Below are positions 50,537 to 59,057 of a stretch of 64,000 nucleotides of DNA, piece after piece. A program made the position numbers and the translations under genes. This DNA is from Spirochaetota bacterium (GTDB lineage: Bacteria; Spirochaetota; Spirochaetia; Treponematales; Treponemataceae): contig JAEEQG010000173.1 in NCBI GenBank assembly GCA_016285185.1, positions 1 through 64,000 on the forward strand. Direction: 5' to 3'. The notes under the pieces were generated by a model. It was not told where the DNA came from, did not search any database, and worked only from the letters and a program-made list of their open reading frames with translations. Every line of letters starts with the position of its first letter. The first letter of the stretch is position 1.

Positions 50537-52106
50537 CGTTTTCTCCCTTTATCCCACGTACAAAAATTGCTTTTGTATTTGGTTGAATTATAAAATCATC
50601 GTTTGGCAAAAGAAGCGGATCGTTGCTTTTTAGGGTTTTGACTTTCTGCAAGTTGCTGACGATTGTTTTTACATCGGGGTTTTTCTGTGCCTCACGAACT
50701 GCGTCTTTTCTGCGCTGATAAAAGTTTCCTGTATTCAACAAAAGCCCGATGAGAACACCGCCCTGCTCTTTGAATTCGCCGTAAGTTTTTCCGATAAAAT
50801 CCTGCGGAATATCCTCAATACTTATACCGGAGCCGTCTGCTGAAGAAATCAGCGCTTTTATTACATTTGAATATCCAAGACCACAGGAGGCCGTTGCCAA
50901 AAGAGAACATTCATAATCGTTTGTGAGGATTATTTCGTCACAATGAGAAATCTGCAAATTGTTTTCGAACTTGGAATCTGTTAATTCTGCAACCACATAG
51001 AGCTTTGAGTTCAAATTTTTCATCGTCATAACTGAAAGAACAGTGCGGGAATCTATTTCCAATTTTGAAGAGTTTTTTGAATAATCGGCGATAATCAAAG
51101 CGCGTTCAGCTTCTTTTATCAATGCTTTTTGCATTACTTCAACGTTGGAAAAATCGCCTGCAATATACTGCATTCCCCTGTATTTCGGCAGCGAACGTAA
51201 TGCTTCGATTTTTTCTGGTGGAGCTTCATTGACCAAAACAATTTTATCCGGTTTTAGTGTGGAATTTGACTTCAAAACTGCATCGAGGATTTTTTCAAAA
51301 TCTAATCTCCAACCACAAATCAAAAAATGTCCGCTCATGTTTTTCAATCTCCTTAATCCTCTCTCATTCTTGAGCTGTAATTCCATAAATCCCGAAGAAA
51401 TAATACCTGTGGGAACTGCCACAAGTCCGATACCTAAAAGTGCAATCGTAGTACCAAGAATTTTGCCCACACTTGTTATAGGGTAAATATCACCGTAGCC
51501 AACCGTTGTGAATGTTGCAACCGCCCACCACAAGCTGGAAAATGCGTTGTTGAAAACATCGGGTTGTGCTTTTGATTCCACCGCATACATAAAAACTGAT
51601 GAGATGATCATCAGAATGAATATTACAAAAACCGAAAGCCGTAATTCCTGCGCCCGACTTTTTATTACATCAATCAAAACATAAAGTGCGCTTGAATATC
51701 TGGACAGCTTGAACAGGCGGAACACACGCAAAAGCGAAATCGATGAGATAATTGCGGGTGGCAGAGCTGAAAAAAGTGAAATGTAAAACGGCAGTACAGT
51801 GATTAAATCGATTATCCCAATGAATGAAAGCGCGTATTTTCTTCTGGCTTTTTTTTCAGAAAGTGCGGGGAAAAAATGCGGAGCAGTCCAGAGTCGCAAA
51901 ATGTATTCGATAGAAAACACAATGCTTGCTGCTGTTTCCAAAACTGCAAAGATTTTTTTGTAAACGCTTGGAAGTGTGAATGTGTCAAAAAACACGCAAC
52001 ATACAGTGGATATTATGCAAAACAGCACTACTGAGTCGAATAGTATACTGAGAATATCTCCACTTTTGCCTTTGTCCAAAATTTCAAAAACACGTTTTCT
52101 TATCAT
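50529..52106 (-). CDS. Voltage-gated-type potassium channel with RCK domain
   Basis: 525-aa membrane protein. Six membrane helices are expected in the first 240 residues, with an S4-like segment (SLLRVFRLFKLSRYSSALYV) and the selectivity filter TTVGYGDIYP. The C-terminal half is an RCK/TrkA-N regulator (GHFLICGWRLDFEKILDAVL, IIADYSKNSSKLEIDSRTV). The track begins at a GTG two codons earlier; ATG at 52106 has AAGG at proper distance and is preferred. The CNB gene overlaps its 3' end, reconstructing in two parts what some channels carry as one protein. Confidence 0.9.
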   Translation of the reverse strand: MIRKRVFEILDKGKSGDILSILFDSVVLFCIISTVCCVFFDTFTLPSVYKKIFAVLETAASIVFSIEYILRLWTAPHFFPALSEKKARRKYALSFIGIIDLITVLPFYISLFSALPPAIISSISLLRVFRLFKLSRYSSALYVLIDVIKSRAQELRLSVFVIFILMIISSVFMYAVESKAQPDVFNNAFSSLWWAVATFTTVGYGDIYPITSVGKILGTTIALLGIGLVAVPTGIISSGFMELQLKNERGLRRLKNMSGHFLICGWRLDFEKILDAVLKSNSTLKPDKIVLVNEAPPEKIEALRSLPKYRGMQYIAGDFSNVEVMQKALIKEAERALIIADYSKNSSKLEIDSRTVLSVMTMKNLNSKLYVVAELTDSKFENNLQISHCDEIILTNDYECSLLATASCGLGYSNVIKALISSADGSGISIEDIPQDFIGKTYGEFKEQGGVLIGLLLNTGNFYQRRKDAVREAQKNPDVKTIVSNLQKVKTLKSNDPLLLPNDDFIIQPNTKAIFVRGIKGENDV

Positions 52107-52168
52107 TTTCACCTTATTTTTTGATTTGAATGTTTCAAATCATTTTACTTTCTGCGTGTTGTGCTTAT

Positions 52169-53380
52169 TTACAGTTCCTGATTCAGCTTTTCAGCGATAC
52201 GGTCAATAAAATCCCACGAGTTGAGAATTTCTTTGGGTGCAGGATTAGCAAGAGCCTTTAAGTCACCGGTCATAATGCCGTCCTCAATAAGACCTAGCGT
52301 TGCTTTTTCAAGTTTGCGCGCAAAATCCACAAGATCCGCCGTTCCATCAAGTTCGCCGCGTTTTGCGAGCGCGCCGGTCCATGCAAAGATGAGGGCAACC
52401 GGATTGGTAGAAGTTTTTTCGCCCTTAAGATAGCGGTAATAATGACGCTGAACCGTTCCGTGCGCGGCTTCGTATTCAAACTTGCCGTCGGGCGAAACAA
52501 GAACGCTCGTCATCATGGAAAGGCTTCCGTTTGCGGACGCAACCATGTCGCTCATAACGTCGCCGTCGTAGTTCTTGCATGCCCAAAGAATTCCGCCTTC
52601 GCTTTTCATAATTCTGGCTACCGCGTCATCTATGAGCGTGTAAAAATACGTTAAGCCTGCTTTTTCAAAATCAGCCTTGAACTCGGTGTCAAATATCTTT
52701 TGGAACAGTTCCTTGAACCGTCCGTCGTATGTTTTGGAGATTGTGTCCTTTGTTGCAAACCAAACGCTGACCTTTTCGTCAAGCGCATAGCGAAAGCAGC
52801 AGCGGGCAAAGCTTTCTATGGATTTGTCCAGGTTGTGTATTCCCTGAATAACACCGGGACCTTTCATCTGCATTATGGTTTTGCGTGTTTCGTTGCCGTT
52901 CTCATCGGTAAAGACAAGTTCCGCTTTGCCCGGACCCGGCACGTACATTTCGCAGTTTTTGTAAACATCACCGTAGGCATGGCGGCCCATGATGATGGGC
53001 TTTTTCCAGCAGGTAACAGCGGGTTTTACGTTTTTAACGTTAATCGGCTTGCGGAAAACCGTTCCGTCCAGCTCAGCGCGGATAATTCCGTTGGGGCTGG
53101 GGGTAAGCTGCTTTAGTTTGTATTCTTCCATTCTGGCAGCGTTGGATGTGATTGTTGCGCATTTAACGCCAACGCCGAGCCGTTTGATTGCTTCGGCGGA
53201 TTTGTATGTTATTTCGTCATTTGAGTCATCACGTGATTTAAGACCAAGGTCATAATATTCGGTTTTAAGGTCTATAAAGGGAAGGAGAAGTTTTTCTTTG
53301 ATAACTGCCCACAGAACACGTGTCATTTCATCGCCGTCTAGTTCGGCAATGGGGTTTTTCATCTGGATTTTTTTATTCAT
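52169..53380 (-). CDS. icd: NADP-dependent isocitrate dehydrogenase
   Basis: 403-aa enzyme oxidising isocitrate to 2-oxoglutarate. [16 protein letters not shown] at the N-terminus, [27 protein letters not shown] and the metal-binding [26 protein letters not shown] match the homodimeric type II group shared with eukaryotes rather than the E. coli type. [20 protein letters not shown] carries coenzyme contacts. No other TCA-cycle gene is near; in fermentative treponemes it likely supplies 2-oxoglutarate and NADPH. Confidence 0.95.
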   Translation of the reverse strand: MNKKIQMKNPIAELDGDEMTRVLWAVIKEKLLLPFIDLKTEYYDLGLKSRDDSNDEITYKSAEAIKRLGVGVKCATITSNAARMEEYKLKQLTPSPNGIIRAELDGTVFRKPINVKNVKPAVTCWKKPIIMGRHAYGDVYKNCEMYVPGPGKAELVFTDENGNETRKTIMQMKGPGVIQGIHNLDKSIESFARCCFRYALDEKVSVWFATKDTISKTYDGRFKELFQKIFDTEFKADFEKAGLTYFYTLIDDAVARIMKSEGGILWACKNYDGDVMSDMVASANGSLSMMTSVLVSPDGKFEYEAAHGTVQRHYYRYLKGEKTSTNPVALIFAWTGALAKRGELDGTADLVDFARKLEKATLGLIEDGIMTGDLKALANPAPKEILNSWDFIDRIAEKLNQEL

Positions 53381-53500
53381 AATAATGTTATTGTAAATAA
53401 AAAAATGAATTTATGGAAGCTTTTTTTTTGCCGGCTGCACAACGTAACCATACCCTGCAAAGTTGTTTTTATTCGTATATCCTGCACAGAGAGGTATTTG

Positions 53501-54409
53501 ATGAAAAAGATAACAATATTTGCGGTTCTGATTGCCGCCCTTATGTTTGTTTCATGCGGTTCCAAAAAAGCCGCTTCGGGCGGTGCAATGGTAATGCAAA
53601 AATCAGCAGAAGCTCCTGCCAGAGTAAATATGAAAATGATGAGCGATTCCGCCTCTTTTGACGAAGCTGTGGTGGAAGAAGCTGAATATGGTGCCGCAAA
53701 CGGTCAGAATGCTGACACTATAAACCGCAAACTTGTATATACCGGAAACGTAACCGTTCAGGTAAGCGACCTTGATCAGACCGAAAAGAGTGTACGTGAC
53801 TGGGCTGCCAAATACGGCGGTTATGTTGCTTCAAGTTCTTTTTCGGACCGCAATTATTATACAATGGTAAAAATCCCTTCACAGAATTTTCAGTTTGCCA
53901 TGGACGAAGTTTCTTCATTCGGTTCGGTAAAGAACCGTTCAATTTCCACGGAAGACGTAACCGAGCAATACTTTGATGTTTCTACCCGTCTTGAAACACG
54001 CAAAATTCTTCGTGATAGATTGCAAAAGTATTTGTCCGATGCAAAGGACATGAAAGACCTTTTGGCGGTAGAATCCGAGCTTAACAACGTGCAGAGCGAC
54101 GTTGAAGTGATGGAAGGACAATTCCGCCGTCTCTCCGACCGCATAGACTACGCGACTGTTCACCTTACAGCCGTACTGCCGTACAACTCAACCGAACAGG
54201 GATTTATCTACCCCGATATGGGCTCAAAGATGCGCGAGCTATGGTCAGACACAGTAAACTTTTTGGCGGATTTTGTAATGTTCATTCTTTATGTTATTAT
54301 TTACGGCATCCCGATTCTCGCTCTTGTAGCGTTCCTTTACTGGTTGTGCTTCGGCAGAATAGGACTTTTACGACGGTTCTTCAAATTCTTAAGCAAAAAA
54401 AAGCAGTAA
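53501..54409 (+). CDS. DUF4349 lipoprotein with C-terminal membrane helix
   Basis: 302-aa envelope protein. The signal peptide MKKITIFAVLIAALMFVSCG ends in a lipobox cysteine. The DUF4349 domain follows: RKLVYTGNVTVQVSDLDQTE, WAAKYGGYVASSSFSDRN and DVTEQYFDVSTRLETRKILR, with a coiled-coil section (LLAVESELNNVQSDVEVMEG). A helix near residues 262-285 (FVMFILYVIIYGIPILALVA) anchors the C-terminus. The track start is 32 codons too long; ATG at 53501 has AGAGG upstream. Confidence 0.88.
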   Translation: MKKITIFAVLIAALMFVSCGSKKAASGGAMVMQKSAEAPARVNMKMMSDSASFDEAVVEEAEYGAANGQNADTINRKLVYTGNVTVQVSDLDQTEKSVRDWAAKYGGYVASSSFSDRNYYTMVKIPSQNFQFAMDEVSSFGSVKNRSISTEDVTEQYFDVSTRLETRKILRDRLQKYLSDAKDMKDLLAVESELNNVQSDVEVMEGQFRRLSDRIDYATVHLTAVLPYNSTEQGFIYPDMGSKMRELWSDTVNFLADFVMFILYVIIYGIPILALVAFLYWLCFGRIGLLRRFFKFLSKKKQ

Positions 54410-54470
54410 CAGACACGGAACAAACCTTTCCGTTCCTGGTCTGACAAAGATATGTGATTTATAATGAAAA

Positions 54471-54502
54471 AAAAGAGCCTGTCGTTTACGACAGGCTCTT
54501 TT
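54471..54502. terminator. Bidirectional terminator between DUF4349 and trpB2 genes
   Basis: AAGAGCCTGTCG-TTTA-CGACAGGCTCTT is a perfect 12-bp stem, with A-rich sequence on one side and TTTT on the other. It serves the plus-strand lipoprotein gene and the minus-strand trpB2 gene, whose stop is 17 nt away. Confidence 0.9.
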
Positions 54503-54518
54503 GGTTTGTTAAACTCTA

Positions 54519-55904
54519 TTAAAAGTTTACGTTAAACTTTGGGATTGCATCCGTTGACTTCTTTATGTCCGCATCGGTCGGGATGTAGTCACTCATTTTG
54601 CCGTCATTAAAAGCTTCATAAGCTTTCATGTCAAAGTAGCCTGTACCCGTAAGACCGAATACGATGTTCTTTGATTCGCCGGTCTGCTTGCACTTGAGAG
54701 CTTCGTCAATCGCAACTTTAATTGCGTGGCTGCTTTCTGGTGCGGGAAGAATACCTTCGATGCGTGCAAACTGTTCTGCCGCCTTGAAAACTTCTGTCTG
54801 TTCAACGGCGCGAGCCTGGATAAGACCCTGATTGTACAGTTCACTTACGATACAGCTCATTCCGTGGTATCTCAAGCCGCCTGCGTGGTTCGGGGACGGC
54901 ATAAAGCTGCTTCCGAGCGTGTACATTTTCTGAATAGGACAAACTTTACCGGTGTCGCAGAAGTCGTATGTGTATACACCGCGTGTTAAACTCGGGCAGC
55001 TTGCCGGTTCTACCGCGATAATCTGATATTTGGCTTCGTTGCGGAGCATTTCGCCTACAAAAGGACTGATGAGACCTCCGAGGTTGCTTCCACCGCCTGC
55101 ACAGCCAATAATCATGTCGGCCTTTATGCCGTATTTTTTAAGGGCTGTCTGTGTTTCAAGCCCGATAACACTCTGATGCAGGAGAACCTGATTAAGAACT
55201 GAACCCAGAACATAGCGGTAACCTTCGTGTGTTGTAGCGTGTTCAACCGCTTCTGAAATTGCGCATCCGAGAGAACCTGTTGTTCCTGGGAACTCCTCGT
55301 TCATTTTGCGGCCGATGTTTGTTTCCATTGAAGGTGAAGGGATTGCCTTTGCTCCGTATGTGCGGATTACTTCACGACGGAAAGGTTTTTGCTCGTATGA
55401 ACATTTTACCATATAAACGATACAGTCAAGACCAAAGTAAGAACATGCCATGGAAAGAGCTGTTCCCCACTGACCTGCGCCTGTTTCGGTTGTGATACCT
55501 TTTAAGCCCTGTTTTTTTGCGTAATATGCCTGAGCGATTGCTGAGTTGAGCTTGTGGCTTCCTGATGTGTTGTTGCCTTCAAATTTATAATAAATGTGTG
55601 CCGGTGTATCGAGCTGTTTTTCCAGACAATAAGCGCGGACGAGCGGTGAAGGGCGGTACATTTTGTAAAAGTTGCGGATTTCTTCAGGAATTTCAATGTA
55701 CGGATCTTTGTCGTTAAGTTCCTGAGCAACGAGTTCCTTGCAGAAAACGTGTTCAAGTTCTTCCGCTGTACACGGCTTTAATGTTCCCGGGTTCAAAAGC
55801 GGAGCCGGCTTTTTTTTCATGTCTGCACGGACGTTATACCATGCGGCAGGCATCTCCTCTTCAGCAAGATAAATTTTGTACGGTATTTGGGTTTTGTCTG
55901 ACAT
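54519..55904 (-). CDS. trpB: TrpB2-type tryptophan synthase beta subunit
   Basis: 461-aa PLP enzyme of the TrpB2 subgroup, longer than ordinary TrpB (about 400). The PLP lysine lies in TSGSHKLNSAIAQAYYAK, ETGAGQWGTALSMACSY follows, and CAGGGSNLGGLISPFVG binds the cofactor phosphate. No trpA or other trp gene is nearby, so it probably makes tryptophan from serine and scavenged indole. AGAGGTTATACT precedes the ATG. It is a single-gene unit with a promoter upstream and a bidirectional terminator. Confidence 0.93.
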   Translation of the reverse strand: MSDKTQIPYKIYLAEEEMPAAWYNVRADMKKKPAPLLNPGTLKPCTAEELEHVFCKELVAQELNDKDPYIEIPEEIRNFYKMYRPSPLVRAYCLEKQLDTPAHIYYKFEGNNTSGSHKLNSAIAQAYYAKKQGLKGITTETGAGQWGTALSMACSYFGLDCIVYMVKCSYEQKPFRREVIRTYGAKAIPSPSMETNIGRKMNEEFPGTTGSLGCAISEAVEHATTHEGYRYVLGSVLNQVLLHQSVIGLETQTALKKYGIKADMIIGCAGGGSNLGGLISPFVGEMLRNEAKYQIIAVEPASCPSLTRGVYTYDFCDTGKVCPIQKMYTLGSSFMPSPNHAGGLRYHGMSCIVSELYNQGLIQARAVEQTEVFKAAEQFARIEGILPAPESSHAIKVAIDEALKCKQTGESKNIVFGLTGTGYFDMKAYEAFNDGKMSDYIPTDADIKKSTDAIPKFNVNF

Positions 55905-55958
55905 AGTATAACCTCTTTATAAAATTGTTGTTTCCAATAATAGAAACATTATATAATG

Positions 55959-55987
55959 ACTTTACTATCTGATTGTGTTTTTGTCAA
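55959..55987 (-). promoter_or_regulatory. trpB2 promoter
   Basis: Minus strand: TTGACA, 17 bp, TAAAGT. A leader of roughly 50 nt follows that contains TGTTTC...GAAACA, a small inverted repeat just upstream of the ribosome-binding site. A further TATAAT overlaps the predicted start region. Confidence 0.65.
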
Positions 55988-56005
55988 TAGAAGTTTTAAA
56001 TTTTT

Positions 56006-57583
56006 TTAGTGTTTTTCGCTGAAAACTCTGTAATTAATCCAGGGGAAAATAGTATGCTTCCGCTCCATGGTAGTAAGCCATTCGGTACTTATTGAATTTG
56101 AACCGAGTGAATCATATACGGTTGAGAATGCGGCAACATTTTCCTTAAAGCATTCTGCTGCATAGTCCTTAAAGATTTGTTTTCTGACCATTTCGGCCCA
56201 GTCTCCGGACTGTGCAAGAAGAACTTCTTTTGCTGCGAGGTTGAGTGATCGTTCTTTTAGCCCTGAATCGGACGGAAACCGGTTTGTAAGATCAATCATG
56301 CGTTCGGCTGCTTTTCGGACATAACTTATCATCCAGTCGTTCGTATGGTCTATCATGTCTTCTGCATAGCCTGAATCTGAAGATGATGAAAAGAACGGAC
56401 TGACTTTTTGGAAAGTAAATTTGTTTTCGAGAAGTTCACAGCACTGAGTCATTTCTATTTCTTCTGTTTCGGAAGCGAGTCTGAGGACGTTTTCAAGCCA
56501 AACTATGCCCTCGTGCCATTCCTGACCAAAAAATGATGCATCAAAACAACATACTGAACATATGTTTTCGCCATTTACCTGTTCTGATGCGGTATTCATT
56601 TTACGGATTTTTTCTTTTAAAAAGTCTTCGGCATCTTTTTTTGCCTGTACGTTTGCAGCCTGTTCATCATAAAATTCATCGGAATCAAGCTTCCAATATT
56701 TGTAGCCGGTTGGAATACGCACATTATCCTTGTTTAGAAAGTTACTGATTCTTTCGGTCTCTGCCTCATAACCGATATCCCGGTTTTGATTGCGATAAAC
56801 AAGTTTGTGGGGAATCTTTAGAAAATCATCGTCAAATTTGGAAGAAGCTCCGCAGTCATTTGCGAACAAAACCAGTGAATTAAAACATCTCACAGGTGAG
56901 AATATTCCGTTTTGAGGAATGGGATCTGAAAAAAGGATACCTCTCGAATCAAGTATCGAATAAAAGTAACCGTAGGATCTGATTATTGATTCAAGCCCGG
57001 GTGTATACGCCATGTATGGAAGCCAAAAGCCTTCCGGTGCAGAATTAAAATAATAGCGGTGTGACATAAGTCCGACTTCTACCTGAGCCTGTACAGCCTG
57101 CTGCAGATCGGCAAAAATCGGCAGATAGCAGTTTGTAGCGGTTGTCGCAAGTAACTCTATATTGCCTTTCTGCGAATAATATGAAAACTTTGAGAGTAAA
57201 TCCTGCTGGTATGTTTCAGCAAAGTTGAGCCTGTTTGTCTTGTTTGTCTGAAGCTGTGCCTTTGCAAGTTCTTTTCTCGGGTCACCGTCCTTGTATGAGG
57301 CAACTTCCGCTTCTCCGAGAGCGATGCTTTTATCCAGCCATTCCAGGTACTGCTTTTGAATTACAGGATCCGAAAGCTGTGCGCATAAAGAAGGCGTAAG
57401 ACACATTGCAACTTTAAAGTTTATTCCGTCAGCCTCTAGATTTGAGAACATGTTGAGCAAAGGCAGGTATGTTTCGGATATTGCGGAAAAAAGAATTTCG
57501 TTTTGCGGCAGATAATCACTTTCTTTTTGACAGATATATTCCTGGTGTGCTGTTATGACAAATACTAAAGACTTTCGATTCAT
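56006..57583 (-). CDS. Glycoside hydrolase family 57 protein
   Basis: 525-aa protein of the GH57/DUF1957 type, a family of alpha-amylases and glycogen-branching enzymes. LVFVITAHQEYI replaces the usual H-x-H-P start of GH57. INFKVAMCLTPSLCAQLSDP and SAPEGFWLPYMAYTPGLESI fit motifs 1 and 3; DASFFGQEWHEGIVWLENVL matches the catalytic-region motif with W-x-x-G. A role in glycogen or maltodextrin metabolism is likely. GGAGAGAGCA precedes the ATG. It follows the DUF4912 gene in an operon, a spirochaete pairing. Confidence 0.88.
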   Translation of the reverse strand: MNRKSLVFVITAHQEYICQKESDYLPQNEILFSAISETYLPLLNMFSNLEADGINFKVAMCLTPSLCAQLSDPVIQKQYLEWLDKSIALGEAEVASYKDGDPRKELAKAQLQTNKTNRLNFAETYQQDLLSKFSYYSQKGNIELLATTATNCYLPIFADLQQAVQAQVEVGLMSHRYYFNSAPEGFWLPYMAYTPGLESIIRSYGYFYSILDSRGILFSDPIPQNGIFSPVRCFNSLVLFANDCGASSKFDDDFLKIPHKLVYRNQNRDIGYEAETERISNFLNKDNVRIPTGYKYWKLDSDEFYDEQAANVQAKKDAEDFLKEKIRKMNTASEQVNGENICSVCCFDASFFGQEWHEGIVWLENVLRLASETEEIEMTQCCELLENKFTFQKVSPFFSSSSDSGYAEDMIDHTNDWMISYVRKAAERMIDLTNRFPSDSGLKERSLNLAAKEVLLAQSGDWAEMVRKQIFKDYAAECFKENVAAFSTVYDSLGSNSISTEWLTTMERKHTIFPWINYRVFSEKH

Positions 57584-57595
57584 TGCTCTCTCCGG

Positions 57596-58255
57596 TTATG
57601 AAAATGATTGTCGGTGATTTGTGTACTGAGCCCTGTACAATTCCGGCAGACCGGAAATCTCCAGTATCGGTGCTATTGTATCGTTTAATACCGGGGATGA
57701 AATTTGAATTTCGCTTTTTGGAATTACAATTTTTTGAGAATGAGCGAGCACAAGCGGCTCTTTGTTCTTGAACTCGATTATTAAATCTACTCTCACTATT
57801 TTAAAAGACTGCGACAAAAAAATATAGCGTTCTCTGTCGTTGTTCTGCACAGGGATTTCGTATACTTCAGCCGGTTTTTCGTCTTCGGGTTCCGCAAAAT
57901 AGAGTACTCTGAGAATAAAAGTTGAAAACTGCTTTGGATGTTGCAATGCGCGCATATCAGCATCGTTTATATCCCAATATACAAATATCCATGCAGGATT
58001 GCGCAATATTGCCGAAATTTGTGTCTCATTATAAGTTTTGGGTAAGGTTGTTGTAATTTGAATGGAATTGTTTATGTTCATGTCTCCCTGACCGGAAGCT
58101 TTCGGCGGTTCGTCGATTACTTCCAGCAGTTCACCTATTATGAATCTGCGGCTTAGTCCTTCCGGAATATCAATTCCGTAGTCGTCTGCCAGTGAAATTA
58201 AATCTGCTGTTGTTAATGATTCAAGATATGTGCGGGATAACGTCATATTTTCCAT
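57596..58255 (-). CDS. DUF4912 protein
   Basis: 219-aa cytoplasmic protein. The DUF4912 core reads LRNPAWIFVYWDINDADMRA, followed by FILRVLYFAEPEDEKPAEV. The N-terminal region LESLTTADLISLADDYGIDI, then EGLSRRFIIGELLEVI, resembles a SAP/Rho-N-like helical domain. The ATG at 58255 (MENMTLSR) is preferred; the longer track start (TTG) lies within its promoter. Function is unknown, but the adjoining GH57 gene suggests carbohydrate metabolism. Confidence 0.85.
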   Translation of the reverse strand: MENMTLSRTYLESLTTADLISLADDYGIDIPEGLSRRFIIGELLEVIDEPPKASGQGDMNINNSIQITTTLPKTYNETQISAILRNPAWIFVYWDINDADMRALQHPKQFSTFILRVLYFAEPEDEKPAEVYEIPVQNNDRERYIFLSQSFKIVRVDLIIEFKNKEPLVLAHSQKIVIPKSEIQISSPVLNDTIAPILEISGLPELYRAQYTNHRQSFS

Positions 58256-58262
58256 TTGCCTT

Positions 58263-58291
58263 ATGATGTACAGAAAGCAAGGTTGTGTCAA
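58263..58291 (-). promoter_or_regulatory. Predicted near-leaderless promoter of the DUF4912-GH57 operon
   Basis: Minus strand: TTGACA, 17 bp, CATCAT, then 7 nt to the ATG at 58255. The -35 is consensus and the -10 matches at four of six positions. No separate ribosome-binding leader fits. Confidence 0.55.
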
Positions 58292-58319
58292 GTGGGAGCC
58301 TTTGCGGCTAGCTCGGGCA

Positions 58320-58348
58320 TTGAATTAAATTGGTTTGTAACTTACAAT
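58320..58348 (+). promoter_or_regulatory. Predicted leaderless promoter of the PrsW-like gene
   Basis: TTGAAT, 17 bp, TACAAT, then 6 nt to the ATG at 58355. No Shine-Dalgarno is present. The promoter also explains why the longer track ORF start (58256) is unlikely. Confidence 0.6.
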
Positions 58349-58354
58349 TGGTGT

Positions 58355-59053
58355 ATGTCTTCCATATTGTATCTTATACTGATACCGGCACTGCTTCCGG
58401 TTGCGCTCATTCTTTTTTATGTTTACATAAATGACAGGGCTGAAAGAGAACCTGCCGGTTTTTTGCTTTTTGTATTTGTAATGGGGGCTGTGTTCGCTCT
58501 TCCGTGTGCCTTTATTGAACCTTTTTTACAGTCTGTCTTTTTTGCGGAAGAGGAGAGTGCAAGTCTTTTTAACGTTTTCTGCAGAAACGTTTTTGCTATA
58601 GCTCTTGTGGAAGAACTTTCAAAGTGGCTCGTTTTTAAGCTTTTTGTATGGAACAACAGTAACTTTAACTACCGTTACGACGGGATTGTGTATGCGGTTA
58701 CAGCTTCACTGGGCTTTGCCGCCTTGGAAAACGTTTTTTATATTGCCTCCTTTGGAAGAGAAATTGCTTTACAGAGAGCAATTTTTGCAATTCCTGCGCA
58801 CACCACATTCGGCGTTTTTATGGGGTTCTTTCTGGCACGCGCAAAAAGCGGCTTTCTGCATAACTACAGTACTTCCGCAAAAACTCAGGCCTTGGTTATT
58901 CCTGTAATTATCCACGGAACTTACGACTTTTTGCTTTCGGAACAGGTTGCTATGACCGGTTATCAGTTTGTCTTTTTTATTCTTGTTATTGTTCTTGATT
59001 TTGCAGCATGGAAGATGATACGAAAAGGTTTTAAAACCGACCGGGAATTATAA
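58355..59053 (+). CDS. PrsW-family intramembrane protease-like protein
   Basis: 232-aa polytopic membrane protein. Diagnostic segments are INDRAEREPAGFLLF, LVEELSKWLVFKLFVW with the E-E pair, FAALENVFYIA, PAHTTFGVFMGFFLA and VIIHGTYDFLL, which supply the glutamates and histidines of the PrsW/CPBP-like membrane peptidase fold. PrsW in Bacillus cleaves an anti-sigma factor. An ECF sigma/anti-sigma pair is 44 kb away, so a link is only speculative. The start at 58355 (MSSILYLILIP) opens directly into a membrane helix. Confidence 0.87.
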   Translation: MSSILYLILIPALLPVALILFYVYINDRAEREPAGFLLFVFVMGAVFALPCAFIEPFLQSVFFAEEESASLFNVFCRNVFAIALVEELSKWLVFKLFVWNNSNFNYRYDGIVYAVTASLGFAALENVFYIASFGREIALQRAIFAIPAHTTFGVFMGFFLARAKSGFLHNYSTSAKTQALVIPVIIHGTYDFLLSEQVAMTGYQFVFFILVIVLDFAAWKMIRKGFKTDREL

Positions 59054-59057
59054 CCGC

